From positions 1 to 64,000 of the forward strand of contig CAMAQM010000008.1 of the NCBI GenBank assembly GCA_945860545.1: DNA of 64,000 nt. Reading direction: 5' to 3'. Below the pieces are notes generated by a model. The model was given only the letters and a program-made list of their open reading frames with translations. It ran no database searches and was not told the DNA's origin. This document shows positions 33,095-41,820 of the stretch, in pieces (position 1 is the first letter of the stretch; the number at the start of each line of letters is the position of its first letter). The stretch is from Bifidobacterium breve (GTDB lineage Bacteria > Actinomycetota > Acidimicrobiia > Acidimicrobiales > Acidimicrobilacustridaceae). Made by a program: the position numbers and the translations under genes.

Positions 33095-35355
33095 TGGTGG
33101 TCGGGGTGCTCCGGCCCGACGGACGCCATAACGGGTGCGTTCTGGGCGGCTGAGGGGCTCGGCCCGTCGATGCTGAGGTGGGGAAGGATTCGGTCCAGCC
33201 AGCTCGGAAGCCACCACCCGGCGGAGCCGAAGAGCCGCATCGCCGAGGGCACCACCAGCATGCGCACAATGGTGGCGTCCACAAACACGGCGACGGCCAT
33301 GCCGAACCCGAGCATCTTGATGATGGGGCTCGGGTTGGTCACGAACGCCAGGAATACGGAGATCATGATGAGCGCGGCGGCGGTGATGACCCGCGCCGTG
33401 TGGGCGACGCCCTCCACGACCGAGCGGGTGGCGTCCCGGGTGGCAAGCCATTCCTCGCGGATCCGGCTGAGGAGGAACACCTCGTAATCCATTGACAGGC
33501 CGAACAGGATGGCGAACATCAACACGGGGATGAATGGAGCCACCGGAACCGTCTGGTCAAGCGCCACGAGATCCTTGAGCCATCCCCATTGGAAGACGGC
33601 GACGAGGACGCCGTACGCCGCCCCGATGGACAACAGGTTGCACACCGCCGCCTTCAGGGGGACGAGCAGCGACCGGAACACGATCATCAGCAGCACGAAG
33701 GCAGCGAGCACGACGGCGCCGATGAACCACGGGAGCCGCTGTTGAATGAGGTCGGTAAGGTCGATCAGTTCCGCCGTGTAGCCCCCGACATAGACCGAGG
33801 CGGGGTCCACCGAGGTGCCGGAGAGCGCCTGGGGAATGGTGGTTGAGCGCAGGGTGGTCACCAGCGCCGACGTCGCTTCGTCGGAAGGGCCCGACGTGGG
33901 ATACACCGTGATGATCGCCGCCGTGCCGTCCGAGTTGGGTATCGGCCCGTATGCCCCGCTCACTCCCGGGGTGGTGCGGAGCTTGGCGACGAGGTCCCCA
34001 AGTGCCTGGACTTCCCCCGGGGCGTTCTGCTGGGTGGGGGTCGGGAGTTCGGCAACGACGAGCAGCGGCCCGTTGACCCCGGGCCCGAAACCACTGGACA
34101 TCTGGTCGTAGGCCTGCCGCTGGGTCTGTGAGGGCGGATCGTCGGCGTCCGACGGGAATCCCCACTCCATACGAAGCAACGGCACACTGAGCAACACCAG
34201 GACCGCCAGGCCTCCGATGACGAACGGCACCGGTCGTCGGCACACGAGCCGCGCCCAGCGCGCCGACCATGACCGAGATGGATCCGATTCATCTCGACGG
34301 TGGATGCGCAGACCGTTGATGCGGTTCCCGAGAAGGCCGAGAAGTGCGGGGATGAGGGTGATTGCGCACGCCATCGCCACGACGACGAACATGGCTGCAG
34401 CGAGTCCCATGGTGGCGACGTAGGGGATGCCCACGAGGGTGAGGCCGGCCAGCGCCAGGCACACCGAGATCCCGGCGAACAGGACCGCTGATCCGGCCCG
34501 AGCCGTTGCGACGCCTGCGGCCGCCACCGGCCCGCCACCACCGGGAAGTTCCTGACGGTGGCGGGTGACGATGAAGAGCGCGTAGTCGATTCCGACGCCG
34601 AGGCCGATCATGACACCAAGGGCGCTGACGGCGGTGCCGATGGTGAAGTGGTACGTGGCAACGGTGAGCAGGGCTCCGCTGACGAAAACCCCGACGAGCG
34701 CCGACGCAATGGGGACGATCATGGACACGACGGATCCGAGTGCGACCATGAGGATGACGACGGCGAGCCCGAGGCCGATTTCGTCCGCATATTCAGATAA
34801 TCCGCCATCGATGGCCTGGGTGTCCTGAGCGTCGATGACGGGCCCGCCAAAGGCAACGTCTACACCGGCGGCTGAGACCGGCGCAGTGGCTTGCTGCAAA
34901 CGGGCGAACGAATCCGGAGGTACCGAGGTGACTTCCTCGGTGAACTGCACCGTGGTGTAGGCGATCGATCCGTTGGAGGAGACGGTGGCGGGGAGGAACC
35001 CCGCTGGCACGCCAGGCGGTGGGCCCGTCAGTGGGTTGGCGGCGCTCGCCACGCCGGGGATCTTGGCCATGTCGGCCACCGCGGTACCGATGGCCTGCGC
35101 GGCGGCGCCGCCGGTCAGGTTCTCTCCGGTGGTGCTGTAGAACACGACGGTTGCCGACGCTGCCGCCGCCGCAGGGAACTCGCGTTGGAGCAGGTCGAGA
35201 GCCTCCTGAGACCCGGTGCCCGGGATGGCGAACGTGTCGACGGCGGTGCCTTTTTGCACCCCTGACAACGTGGCGATGCCGATAGCGATGACCAGCCACG
35301 CAACGAGTACCGCCCAGTGGTGTCTGGCGGCCCCGCGGCCGAGTCGTTCGAGCAT
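33091..35355 (-). CDS. MMPL-family RND transporter
   Basis: 754 residues. Two repeated halves, each one membrane helix, a large extracytoplasmic domain and a bundle of helices. The family hallmark FGLSMDYEVFLLSRIREEW is in the second half, with the matching GLGVGIDYALFIVTRHRQE in the first; these bear the aspartate-tyrosine proton-relay pairs. MMPL proteins export lipids or siderophores using the proton gradient. ATG 35355 has a GGAGG site; extending the frame upstream runs into the acyl-CoA dehydrogenase gene. Second gene of an acyl-CoA dehydrogenase - MMPL - MauE operon. Confidence 0.9.
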   Translation of the reverse strand: MLERLGRGAARHHWAVLVAWLVIAIGIATLSGVQKGTAVDTFAIPGTGSQEALDLLQREFPAAAAASATVVFYSTTGENLTGGAAAQAIGTAVADMAKIPGVASAANPLTGPPPGVPAGFLPATVSSNGSIAYTTVQFTEEVTSVPPDSFARLQQATAPVSAAGVDVAFGGPVIDAQDTQAIDGGLSEYADEIGLGLAVVILMVALGSVVSMIVPIASALVGVFVSGALLTVATYHFTIGTAVSALGVMIGLGVGIDYALFIVTRHRQELPGGGGPVAAAGVATARAGSAVLFAGISVCLALAGLTLVGIPYVATMGLAAAMFVVVAMACAITLIPALLGLLGNRINGLRIHRRDESDPSRSWSARWARLVCRRPVPFVIGGLAVLVLLSVPLLRMEWGFPSDADDPPSQTQRQAYDQMSSGFGPGVNGPLLVVAELPTPTQQNAPGEVQALGDLVAKLRTTPGVSGAYGPIPNSDGTAAIITVYPTSGPSDEATSALVTTLRSTTIPQALSGTSVDPASVYVGGYTAELIDLTDLIQQRLPWFIGAVVLAAFVLLMIVFRSLLVPLKAAVCNLLSIGAAYGVLVAVFQWGWLKDLVALDQTVPVAPFIPVLMFAILFGLSMDYEVFLLSRIREEWLATRDATRSVVEGVAHTARVITAAALIMISVFLAFVTNPSPIIKMLGFGMAVAVFVDATIVRMLVVPSAMRLFGSAGWWLPSWLDRILPHLSIDGPSPSAAQNAPVMASVGPEHPDHQ

Positions 35356-35383
35356 GTCAGCCTCCAGTGGTCGGCGGCACTGG

Positions 35384-36703
35384 CTAGTTCTTGAGGAGTT
35401 CCTTGAACGGTGTGGTCCGATCCTGGTTCGGTTCCTTGGGTAGGCCCAGGACGCGCTCACCAATGATGTTCTTTTGGATCTCGTCAGTTCCGCCGTAGAT
35501 CGACGGCGCCGGCGAGAACAGCGACATCTCGGTCACCATGGCGTCGAGAGGTCGGCCCACCGCAGCGTCGAGGGACTTGCGCTGGTCGCCCTCGTAGGCG
35601 TGGAGGGTGCCGTAACCGCCAAGGATGCGCAGCCCGACGTCACGGGTGAGCCGGACGATTCGGCTCATGGACAACTTGGCGGTGTTGGCAATAGGGCCGG
35701 GACTCTTGCCCGCAGCCTTGGCAGCCTTCATCCGTAGGTTCGAGAAGCGGGCGATCTCGTTGAGCGTGTGAAGTCGCGCAAGGTCCTGGCGGACGGTGGG
35801 GTCATCAATGGCGCCGTTGTCACGCGCCAGCCCGACGAGCATGCGCTCGGCCGACCCGAACATCCCGCCACCACCGCCACCTCCGCGGCGTCGCCCGCCG
35901 GAAGCAGGAACGAAGTCGCCGGCGCGCATGGGGAGCTGTCCGGCGACCTGGCCGGGTATGGCAGCGGAGGCCGCAGACGAACCGCCACCGGCGCCGAGCC
36001 CGGCACGTTCGAACGTCAGCGTGGTGTTGGCCACCGCCCAACCGTTGTTCAACCCGCCGATAACGGTGTCATCGTGGGTCCGGGCGTCCGTGAGGAACAC
36101 CTCGTTGAACAGTGCCCGTCCGGTGATCTCTCGCAGCGGACGAACGTCGATGCCGTCCTGGTGCATGTCAAGGGCGAAGTAGGAGATGCCCTGGTGTTTC
36201 GGGGCGTCGGGGTTGGTGCGAGCAATCAGCATGCCGAGATCCGCTGCCTGCCCACCTGATGTCCACACCTTCTGGCCGCTCACGATCCACTCGTCGCCAT
36301 CGAGCAGCGCTCGGGTCTGAAGCCCGGCGAGGTCCGAACCGGCATTCGGTTCACTGAACAGCTGGCACCACGCGCGCTGGCCTGTGACGATGTCTCGCAG
36401 GTATCGCCGCTTTTGGTCGTCCGTGCCATGGGTAACGATCGTCGGTCCGGCCAGAAGCAATCCGAGCCCGCCGGGGGCACCGAGGGCGCCGAACTCCGCA
36501 ATGGTGGATGACACCACGTTGGCCTCTGCGGTTGAAAGGTCCCGACCGAACCACGCCGACGGCCACGCCGGGGCAACCCAGCCGGCGAGACCCAGCCGTT
36601 CCCACCAGTCGCCGACCGTCAGGTCCGGGTCCCAGTTCTCCTCCAACCAGCTCCGGAGTTCGTCACGGAGGTCGTCGTGGGTTGCGGTGCTGGACTCGGA
36701 CAT
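35384..36703 (-). CDS. Acyl-CoA dehydrogenase with glycine-rich insertion
   Basis: 439 residues. FAD enzyme that oxidises an acyl-CoA thioester. Standard segments are present: CQLFSEPNAGSDLAGL for flavin binding, WIVSGQKVWTSG, and the C-terminal IYGGTDEIQKNIIGERVLGLP. Between residues about 262 and 285 there is an Arg/Gly-rich insertion (SGGRRRGGGGGGG) not usual in the family. It lies in the middle of the helical domain, so it is probably a surface loop. ATG 36703 has a GGAGGAG site. 28 bases separate it from the MMPL gene downstream, consistent with one operon. Confidence 0.9.
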   Translation of the reverse strand: MSESSTATHDDLRDELRSWLEENWDPDLTVGDWWERLGLAGWVAPAWPSAWFGRDLSTAEANVVSSTIAEFGALGAPGGLGLLLAGPTIVTHGTDDQKRRYLRDIVTGQRAWCQLFSEPNAGSDLAGLQTRALLDGDEWIVSGQKVWTSGGQAADLGMLIARTNPDAPKHQGISYFALDMHQDGIDVRPLREITGRALFNEVFLTDARTHDDTVIGGLNNGWAVANTTLTFERAGLGAGGGSSAASAAIPGQVAGQLPMRAGDFVPASGGRRRGGGGGGGMFGSAERMLVGLARDNGAIDDPTVRQDLARLHTLNEIARFSNLRMKAAKAAGKSPGPIANTAKLSMSRIVRLTRDVGLRILGGYGTLHAYEGDQRKSLDAAVGRPLDAMVTEMSLFSPAPSIYGGTDEIQKNIIGERVLGLPKEPNQDRTTPFKELLKN

Positions 36704-36759
36704 GGGCTACTCCTCCGGGCACGGGGTCAAGGCGCTGGTCTCCATAGCGGGACGGCCCA

Positions 36760-36765
36760 ACCCTA
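36760..36765 (-). promoter_or_regulatory. -10 element TAGGGT for the acyl-CoA dehydrogenase operon
   Basis: On the minus strand TAGGGT predicts transcription from about 36754, some 50 bases before the gene. It sits inside a CCAAC-CCTA-GTTGG dyad (36757-36770) that could be an operator or the end hairpin of the upstream gene. Confidence 0.4.
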
Positions 36766-36781
36766 GTTGGAGGGTCCGGGA

Positions 36782-37567
36782 TCAGTGACCCGAAGCGAGG
36801 ACCAGCAGGTTGCCGGGGTTCGCCGCCGCCCCGAGCAGTTCCCATAGGTGCTCACAGGCCGGCACCAAGTCGGGGTGTCCCCGAAAAAGCCCACGGTCGG
36901 TGGTCTCAAGGCGCTGGCGAGCCTCGACGACATCGTCATGGTCGAGCCAGCCCTTGTGCCCATGACCGAGCGAGAGTGCCACCGCTTCGCCGTAGGTGTC
37001 CGGTGCGATCTGGAGCGCGAGGTCACCCAATTCGCGTCCCCACAGAACCCTGCGCACCCCGACGCTCGACCACCCGAGGTGCAGCAACCCGTCGCGCAAG
37101 AGCGCCACGTCCGGGGCGGGGGTGAGTGGGCGGAGGTGGGCAGCGAGAATGAGACGGAACCAGTGCCCGAGGTGGGTTTCCTCAAAGCCGACCGCCCAGT
37201 CGTCAGGTGTGGTGATTGCGAGGCGCGATACGTGGGCCACCACCGCCGGATCGGTTGACGCCCACGTTTCGGCGGCCCGCATCCGAAGGGCGAGGGTGTC
37301 GCCGGTTCTGGCCCGATAGACCCCCGGGTCCACGCGGTCCTCGTCGAGACCGAGCTGCGCCCCGAGGCGACGGTCAGGCTGGCCGAGCGCTTCCCACAGC
37401 GAGGTGAACTCGAGGTGGAACCCCTCGGGGTCAAGCAGCCACGCGCCGCACAGTGGTGAACCGTCCACCTCCTTGGATGCACGCCCGAGCCTCGACGTGT
37501 CCGCCAGCGTGTCCCCGGGTGCCTGGCCTGACGCCGACGCAGTCTCTTGGCGGCCCACTGTGTCCAC
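36782..37567 (-). CDS. Unknown soluble protein divergent from queA
   Basis: 261 residues, no membrane segment and no motif I recognise. It is rich in tryptophan, histidine and leucine (LEFTSLWEALGQPDRRL, ETHLGHWFRLILAAHLRPL, YGEAVALSLGHGHKGWLDHDD) and looks mostly helical. Start is taken as GTG 37567, giving VDTVGRQETAS; the frame stays open much further upstream, but that part is antisense to queA. It lies between the acyl-CoA dehydrogenase operon and queA and shares a 63-base divergent gap with queA. Confidence 0.6.
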   Translation of the reverse strand: MDTVGRQETASASGQAPGDTLADTSRLGRASKEVDGSPLCGAWLLDPEGFHLEFTSLWEALGQPDRRLGAQLGLDEDRVDPGVYRARTGDTLALRMRAAETWASTDPAVVAHVSRLAITTPDDWAVGFEETHLGHWFRLILAAHLRPLTPAPDVALLRDGLLHLGWSSVGVRRVLWGRELGDLALQIAPDTYGEAVALSLGHGHKGWLDHDDVVEARQRLETTDRGLFRGHPDLVPACEHLWELLGAAANPGNLLVLASGH

Positions 37568-37616
37568 GCCCCAAGCCTGCCGGACCTCGGCGTCGCGGTG
37601 GGGGATAGCCGGCACG

Positions 37617-37622
37617 TAGCCT
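37617..37622 (+). promoter_or_regulatory. -10 element TAGCCT for queA, predicted leaderless
   Basis: Ends eight bases before GTG 37631 and five before GTG 37628. It lies within the 63-base gap shared with the divergent unknown gene. Confidence 0.55.
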
Positions 37623-37630
37623 GCGGGGTG

Positions 37631-38713
37631 GTGCTGACCTCCTCGTTCGACTACCACCTGCCGACCCACGCCATCGCCCAGCGTCCTGCCCCAACACGCG
37701 ACGCCGCCCAACTCCTTGTCGTCGACATCAACGGCGACGTCACGCATCGCGTTGTCGCTGATCTGCCCGAGCTGCTCTCTCCAGGCGATCTGATCGTCGT
37801 GAACACCACTCGGGTTATTCCTGCCCGGCTGCGCTTGCGCAAACCCACCGGTGGCAGCGCCGAGGTTCTCCTCGTGGCCCCACTGCACGACAATGAGGGT
37901 CGCCCCGACGTGCACAGTCGGGACTGGCAGGCGCTTGTTCGCCCGTCGCGTCGGCTTCCCCCCGGGGTTCGACTTGTTCCCCAGGCAGCGATTGAACCGA
38001 CATCGGTCGCCCATGATTTTGTCGTCGAGGTTGGCGAGGTCGTCGATGGAGGTCTTCGACTCGTCCACCTGCATGGGTCGGCTGACCCGTGGGACATGCT
38101 GGGGGCTGTCGGGGAGGTCCCCCTTCCGCCCTACATCACGGCCGCAGAGAGCAGTGACACCGACCGGTACCAGACGGTTTTCGCCGATGCCCCCTCGTCG
38201 GTCGCCGCACCAACGGCCGGACTGCACCTGACCGAGGAGGTGCTGGCACGGCTCGCAGCCGGCGGGGTGAACCGGGCCGTCGTTGAACTCGACATCGGTC
38301 CGGGAACCTTCACGCCGGTGACGACCACCAACGTCGAGGAACACGTCATGCACGCCGAGCGATACCGGGTGCCCGACGAGACGGTCGAGGCAATCGAGTC
38401 GACCCGGGAACGAGGCGGCGCGGTGGTGGCGATTGGAACGACTGTCGTCCGGTCGCTCGAATCCTGGGCGACAACCGGGCAACAGCGAGGCGACACGTCG
38501 CTGTTCATCACCCCCGGCTACCCCTTCGCAGTCGTGGATCGGCTCTTCACGAACTTCCACCAGCCTCGGTCAACCCTGCTCGTGCTGCTCGAGGCGTTCA
38601 TGGGTCCGCGTTGGCGGGACGTGTACGCCACGGCGCTGGAGTCGCAATACCGGTTCTTGTCGTTCGGCGACGCAATGCTCGTCGAGCGTGCCGCTCCGGA
38701 GGCCGCCTCGTGA
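37631..38713 (+). CDS. queA: S-adenosylmethionine:tRNA ribosyltransferase-isomerase
   Basis: About 360 residues. QueA transfers and isomerises the ribosyl part of SAM to make epoxyqueuosine in tRNA. Conserved segments are SSFDYHLPTHAIAQRPAPTRDAA at the start, GDLIVVNTTRVIPARL, APTAGLHLT, and LFTNFHQPRSTLLVLLEAF. GTG 37631 is chosen because of the leaderless promoter at 37617; GTG 37628 adds one residue, and further upstream extension is antisense to the divergent gene. The stop overlaps the tgt GTG start. Queuosine genes are patchy among actinobacteria. Confidence 0.92.
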   Translation: MLTSSFDYHLPTHAIAQRPAPTRDAAQLLVVDINGDVTHRVVADLPELLSPGDLIVVNTTRVIPARLRLRKPTGGSAEVLLVAPLHDNEGRPDVHSRDWQALVRPSRRLPPGVRLVPQAAIEPTSVAHDFVVEVGEVVDGGLRLVHLHGSADPWDMLGAVGEVPLPPYITAAESSDTDRYQTVFADAPSSVAAPTAGLHLTEEVLARLAAGGVNRAVVELDIGPGTFTPVTTTNVEEHVMHAERYRVPDETVEAIESTRERGGAVVAIGTTVVRSLESWATTGQQRGDTSLFITPGYPFAVVDRLFTNFHQPRSTLLVLLEAFMGPRWRDVYATALESQYRFLSFGDAMLVERAAPEAAS

Positions 38714-39840
38714 CCGCAGGTTCGGTCGTGCACCAGCGCATCGAGGCGCTCGACGGGTCGGCGCGCGCCACCGGGGTGACCCTGCCCAGAGGTTCGTTCA
38801 CGACGCCGTGCTTCATGCCGGTGGGGACCCGGGCCACGGTGCGCGCCATCGACTCGGTTGACCTCGAGCGTCTCGGAGCGGAGGTGCTGTTGGCCAACAC
38901 GTACCACCTCATGCTTCGGCCCGGGGCAGATGTGGTGGCACGGTTCGGCGGTGTCGCCTCGTTCATGGGTCTGGGATCGTCGGGCCCACTGACCCTGACC
39001 GACTCCGGCGGCTATCAGGTGTTCTCTCTCGCTCCCAAGGTGACCGACGACGGCGTGGCGTTCCGGTCCACGTACGACGGCGATCTCATCAATTTCACGC
39101 CCGAGGACGCCGTCGCCACACAGGCCCTTCTCGGCGCCGACATACAGATGGTTCTCGATGTCTGCCCACCGTTGCCTTCGCCACCATCGGTCGTCGGGTT
39201 GGCGGTGGACCGCACCGCAGCGTGGGCTGCACGGGCCGCCAGTGCTCACCGCCGTCTGCGCGACGGCGGCAACCAGCAGGCGCTGTTCGGCATCGCCCAG
39301 GGCGGTGTCGACCCGGACCTTCGTCGGGTCAGCGCGTCGCGGACTGTCGAGATCGGGTTCGACGGCTACGCCATTGGCGGACTGAGCGTCGGAGAGCCAC
39401 GTGAGGCGATGCTCCCGGCGTTGGCAGCAGCACTCGACATGTTGCCCGCCGATCAGCCCCGATACCTCATGGGGGTCGGTGACCCCCGCAGCATCATTGA
39501 GGCGGTGGCCCTCGGCGTCGACATGTTCGACTGCGTTCTTCCGACGCGTCTGGGCCGGCACGGCACGGTCCTCACCAGCGCCGGTCGGGTGAATCTGCGT
39601 AACCGCATGTGGGTCGAAAGCGACGAACCGCTCGACGCCGAGTGCACCTGCGAGGTGTGTGGTCGCTACTCACGCGGCTACCTTCGCCACCTTCTCCTCG
39701 TCGGTGAGCCCACCGTCGCCCGCTTGGTGACCCTCCACAATCTTCACTGGCTGCTGGGTCTGGTGCGCGGGTTGCGGGAGGCGATCCTCGCCGGGACCTT
39801 CCAGTCGGCCTACCGCCGGGTGGTCGACGTCTGGCCGTGA
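38710..39840 (+). CDS. tgt: tRNA-guanine transglycosylase
   Basis: 376 residues. Inserts preQ1 at position 34 of GUN tRNAs. Motifs are intact: FMPVGTRATVRAI, TYHLMLRPG, LTDSGGYQVFSL with the substrate-binding aspartate, GGLSVGE, the nucleophile aspartate in FDCVLPTRLGRHGT, and the zinc site CTCEVC with a later His in LHNLHW. GTG 38710 overlaps the queA stop (GTGA). No queC, queD, queE or queF is visible, so the cell may salvage or make preQ1 elsewhere. Confidence 0.93.
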   Translation: MTAGSVVHQRIEALDGSARATGVTLPRGSFTTPCFMPVGTRATVRAIDSVDLERLGAEVLLANTYHLMLRPGADVVARFGGVASFMGLGSSGPLTLTDSGGYQVFSLAPKVTDDGVAFRSTYDGDLINFTPEDAVATQALLGADIQMVLDVCPPLPSPPSVVGLAVDRTAAWAARAASAHRRLRDGGNQQALFGIAQGGVDPDLRRVSASRTVEIGFDGYAIGGLSVGEPREAMLPALAAALDMLPADQPRYLMGVGDPRSIIEAVALGVDMFDCVLPTRLGRHGTVLTSAGRVNLRNRMWVESDEPLDAECTCEVCGRYSRGYLRHLLLVGEPTVARLVTLHNLHWLLGLVRGLREAILAGTFQSAYRRVVDVWP

Positions 39841-39880
39841 GCAGGGTGGGCCCGCCACCGGGACCCCCCGGGGTGTGGGC

Positions 39881-39886
39881 TAAGGT
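39881..39886 (+). promoter_or_regulatory. -10 element TAAGGT for the secD leader
   Basis: Predicts transcription from about 39893, giving secD a leader of about 116 bases with a small upstream ORF. Confidence 0.45.
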
Positions 39887-39928
39887 CACCGGGTTCCCAT
39901 CCGGCTCACTGGAGGCACCCTCGTCACC

Positions 39929-40012
39929 GTGGCACGAACCTCGCTGACCACCAGTCCCATCGGTCCGATCGCCGTTTGCGGCGTCCGCTGCACCGACCGG
40001 GTGATGCTGTGA
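39929..40012 (+). CDS. Possible 27-codon leader ORF upstream of secD
   Basis: GTG 39929 opens a frame of 27 codons (VARTSLTTSPIGPIAVCGV... ending DRVML) whose TGA overlaps the secD GTG start (GTGA). A GGAGG sequence lies at 39911-39915, with spacing of 13 bases, longer than ideal. secD has no ribosome site of its own, so coupling to this ORF would explain its translation. It occupies the place where many actinobacteria have yajC, but has no membrane segment and no similarity to YajC. It could be a regulatory leader peptide or just a chance frame. Confidence 0.4.
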   Translation: MARTSLTTSPIGPIAVCGVRCTDRVML

Positions 40013-41820
40013 GCAAGCGGCGATCCCGCCTCGTCGAACTCTGCGTGGTGGTGCTGTTCACGCTGGGACTTTTGGGATGGAGCTTCTGGGCCGGCAACAA
40101 GCCGTTCCTCGGCCTTGACCTCCAGGGCGGGGTGGCCGTCATCCTCACGCCGTCAGGGGAGGCGACCGACGAGCAACTCGAGGATGCCGTAACCATCATC
40201 CGCAGCCGCGTCGATGCCATCGGTGTGGCCGAGCCCGAAATCACGAGACAAGGTCAGAACATCTCCGTCGAGATTCCCGGCGTCGAGGATCCCCAGCAGG
40301 CCATCGAGCTCGTCGGCCAGACGGGTGAACTGACGTTCCGCCCGGTACTTCAGGAGTACCAGACCGGGTTCGAAGTTGACGCAGATGGAAACCCGGTGCT
40401 CCCCGAGTTGACCCCCGAGGCTGAGGTGTCACCTGAGGGCCAGCCCACCGACTCGACGGTGGCCCCGGGCGCGGACACCTCTGTGCCACCGTCGACGGAC
40501 ACCAGCGTCGAGGGTTCTTTTCCGTTGTGGTCGGGTGCCCCAGAGGGTGAATTGGCCGCCGGTACCCAGGATCCTCTGACCGACCAGACTCCGACGTCGG
40601 TCGTGGACCTCGGCACGGTTGGTGGCCCCGATGCGCCGCTGGGAGACGCTTCTGGGGGTCTACCGGAACTCACAGGCGATACCGGACTCGACCAGGTGGT
40701 GGTCGAGGCGCAGTACCAGACGGTGGACGGCAAGCGGTTCGAGGTTGCCCGCTACCGCCTTGGCCCGGCATCGCTGACGGGTGCCGGCCTCGAGAGTGCG
40801 TCGGCATCGCTCGACGATCGCGGGCAGTGGGTGGTGCGCCCGGTGTTCAAGTCCGGACCTGAGGGCATCGACGCCTTCAACCAGACGGCCGGTGCCTGTT
40901 TCGCCAAGAACGCCACGTGCCCCACCGGCCTGTTCGCCATCACCCTCGATGCTGAAGTCATCTCGGCGTTGGGCGTGCAGGCGGCTTCCTTCTCACGGGA
41001 CCAGATTGTGATCTCGGGTGGGTTCGACGAGCAGTCATCCAAGGATCTCGCAACGGTGCTGCGCTATGGCGCCCTGCCGGTCAAGCTTGAGATCCAGTCC
41101 GTGCAGGAAGTGTCGGCCACCCTGGGCCGTGACGCGCTCCGTGCCGGTTTGATCGCTGGTGGCATCGGTCTTGGTCTGGTGGCGCTCTACATGTTCGCCT
41201 TCTACCGACTGCTGGGCATCACCGCCATCATCAAGCTCGGGATCGAGTTGGCGTTGCTGTGGGTAATCATTGCGTGGCTCGGGACGAGTCAGGGCCTTGC
41301 CCTGACCTTGGCGGGGGTGACCGGCATCATCGTGTCGTTCGGTCTGTCGGTGGACTCCAATGTCGTCTACTTCGAGACCGTGAAGGAGGACATCCGCAAC
41401 GGACGGTCCGTTCGATCCGCAGCGGACCGGGCCTTCCGTTCCTCGTGGACCACCATCGTCAAGGCTGACTTCGCATCGCTGATCGCTGCGGTACTGCTCT
41501 ACGTCCTCGCCATCGGTCCGGTGCGCGGCTTTGCCTTCTACCTGGGTCTGGCCACGTTGCTCGACCTGCTCGCATGCTGGATCTTCATGCGCCCCTCGGC
41601 CTCACTGCTGCTGCGATCGGGGCTGTGTGAGCGGCATCCCGGATGGTTCGGCTTGACCGGCCCGGCACGTAGATCGTCGCGGGTGCGCCGTGGCGGTGGT
41701 GATGACGCCCCGGGCACTGGTGGTGGGTTGGACGCCGCCGGAGACGAGGGTGACGGGGAACCGGCACCGACCGCGGCCCGAGGGGCCTCGACACGAACGG
41801 ATGAGGGGAGCGAGGCCTGA
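40009..41820 (+). CDS. secD: Protein translocase subunit SecD
   Basis: 603 residues. With SecF it uses the proton gradient to help proteins leave the Sec channel. An N-terminal helix (LCVVVLFTLGLLGWSFWAG) and the LGLDLQGGVAVIL motif lead into the periplasmic P1 domain; five further helices near the C-terminus include GVTGIIVSFGLSVDSNVVYFE. Residues ~125-228 of P1 hold an acidic Pro/Ser/Thr/Gly-rich insertion (PEAEVSPEGQPTDSTVAPG onward) of low complexity. The soluble C-terminal tail is charged. GTG 40009 overlaps the end of the small upstream ORF. TGATG links it to secF. Confidence 0.92.
   Translation: MSKRRSRLVELCVVVLFTLGLLGWSFWAGNKPFLGLDLQGGVAVILTPSGEATDEQLEDAVTIIRSRVDAIGVAEPEITRQGQNISVEIPGVEDPQQAIELVGQTGELTFRPVLQEYQTGFEVDADGNPVLPELTPEAEVSPEGQPTDSTVAPGADTSVPPSTDTSVEGSFPLWSGAPEGELAAGTQDPLTDQTPTSVVDLGTVGGPDAPLGDASGGLPELTGDTGLDQVVVEAQYQTVDGKRFEVARYRLGPASLTGAGLESASASLDDRGQWVVRPVFKSGPEGIDAFNQTAGACFAKNATCPTGLFAITLDAEVISALGVQAASFSRDQIVISGGFDEQSSKDLATVLRYGALPVKLEIQSVQEVSATLGRDALRAGLIAGGIGLGLVALYMFAFYRLLGITAIIKLGIELALLWVIIAWLGTSQGLALTLAGVTGIIVSFGLSVDSNVVYFETVKEDIRNGRSVRSAADRAFRSSWTTIVKADFASLIAAVLLYVLAIGPVRGFAFYLGLATLLDLLACWIFMRPSASLLLRSGLCERHPGWFGLTGPARRSSRVRRGGGDDAPGTGGGLDAAGDEGDGEPAPTAARGASTRTDEGSEA

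Noticed and set aside
37568-38560. N-terminal extension of the unknown minus-strand protein across queA
   Set aside because: Lies antisense to a well-supported queA; composition changes to that of a shadow frame.
39976-40008. Earlier TTG start for secD at 39976
   Set aside because: No ribosome site and no SecD similarity in the added residues; GTG 40009 gives the normal N-terminus and a GTGA junction with the upstream ORF.
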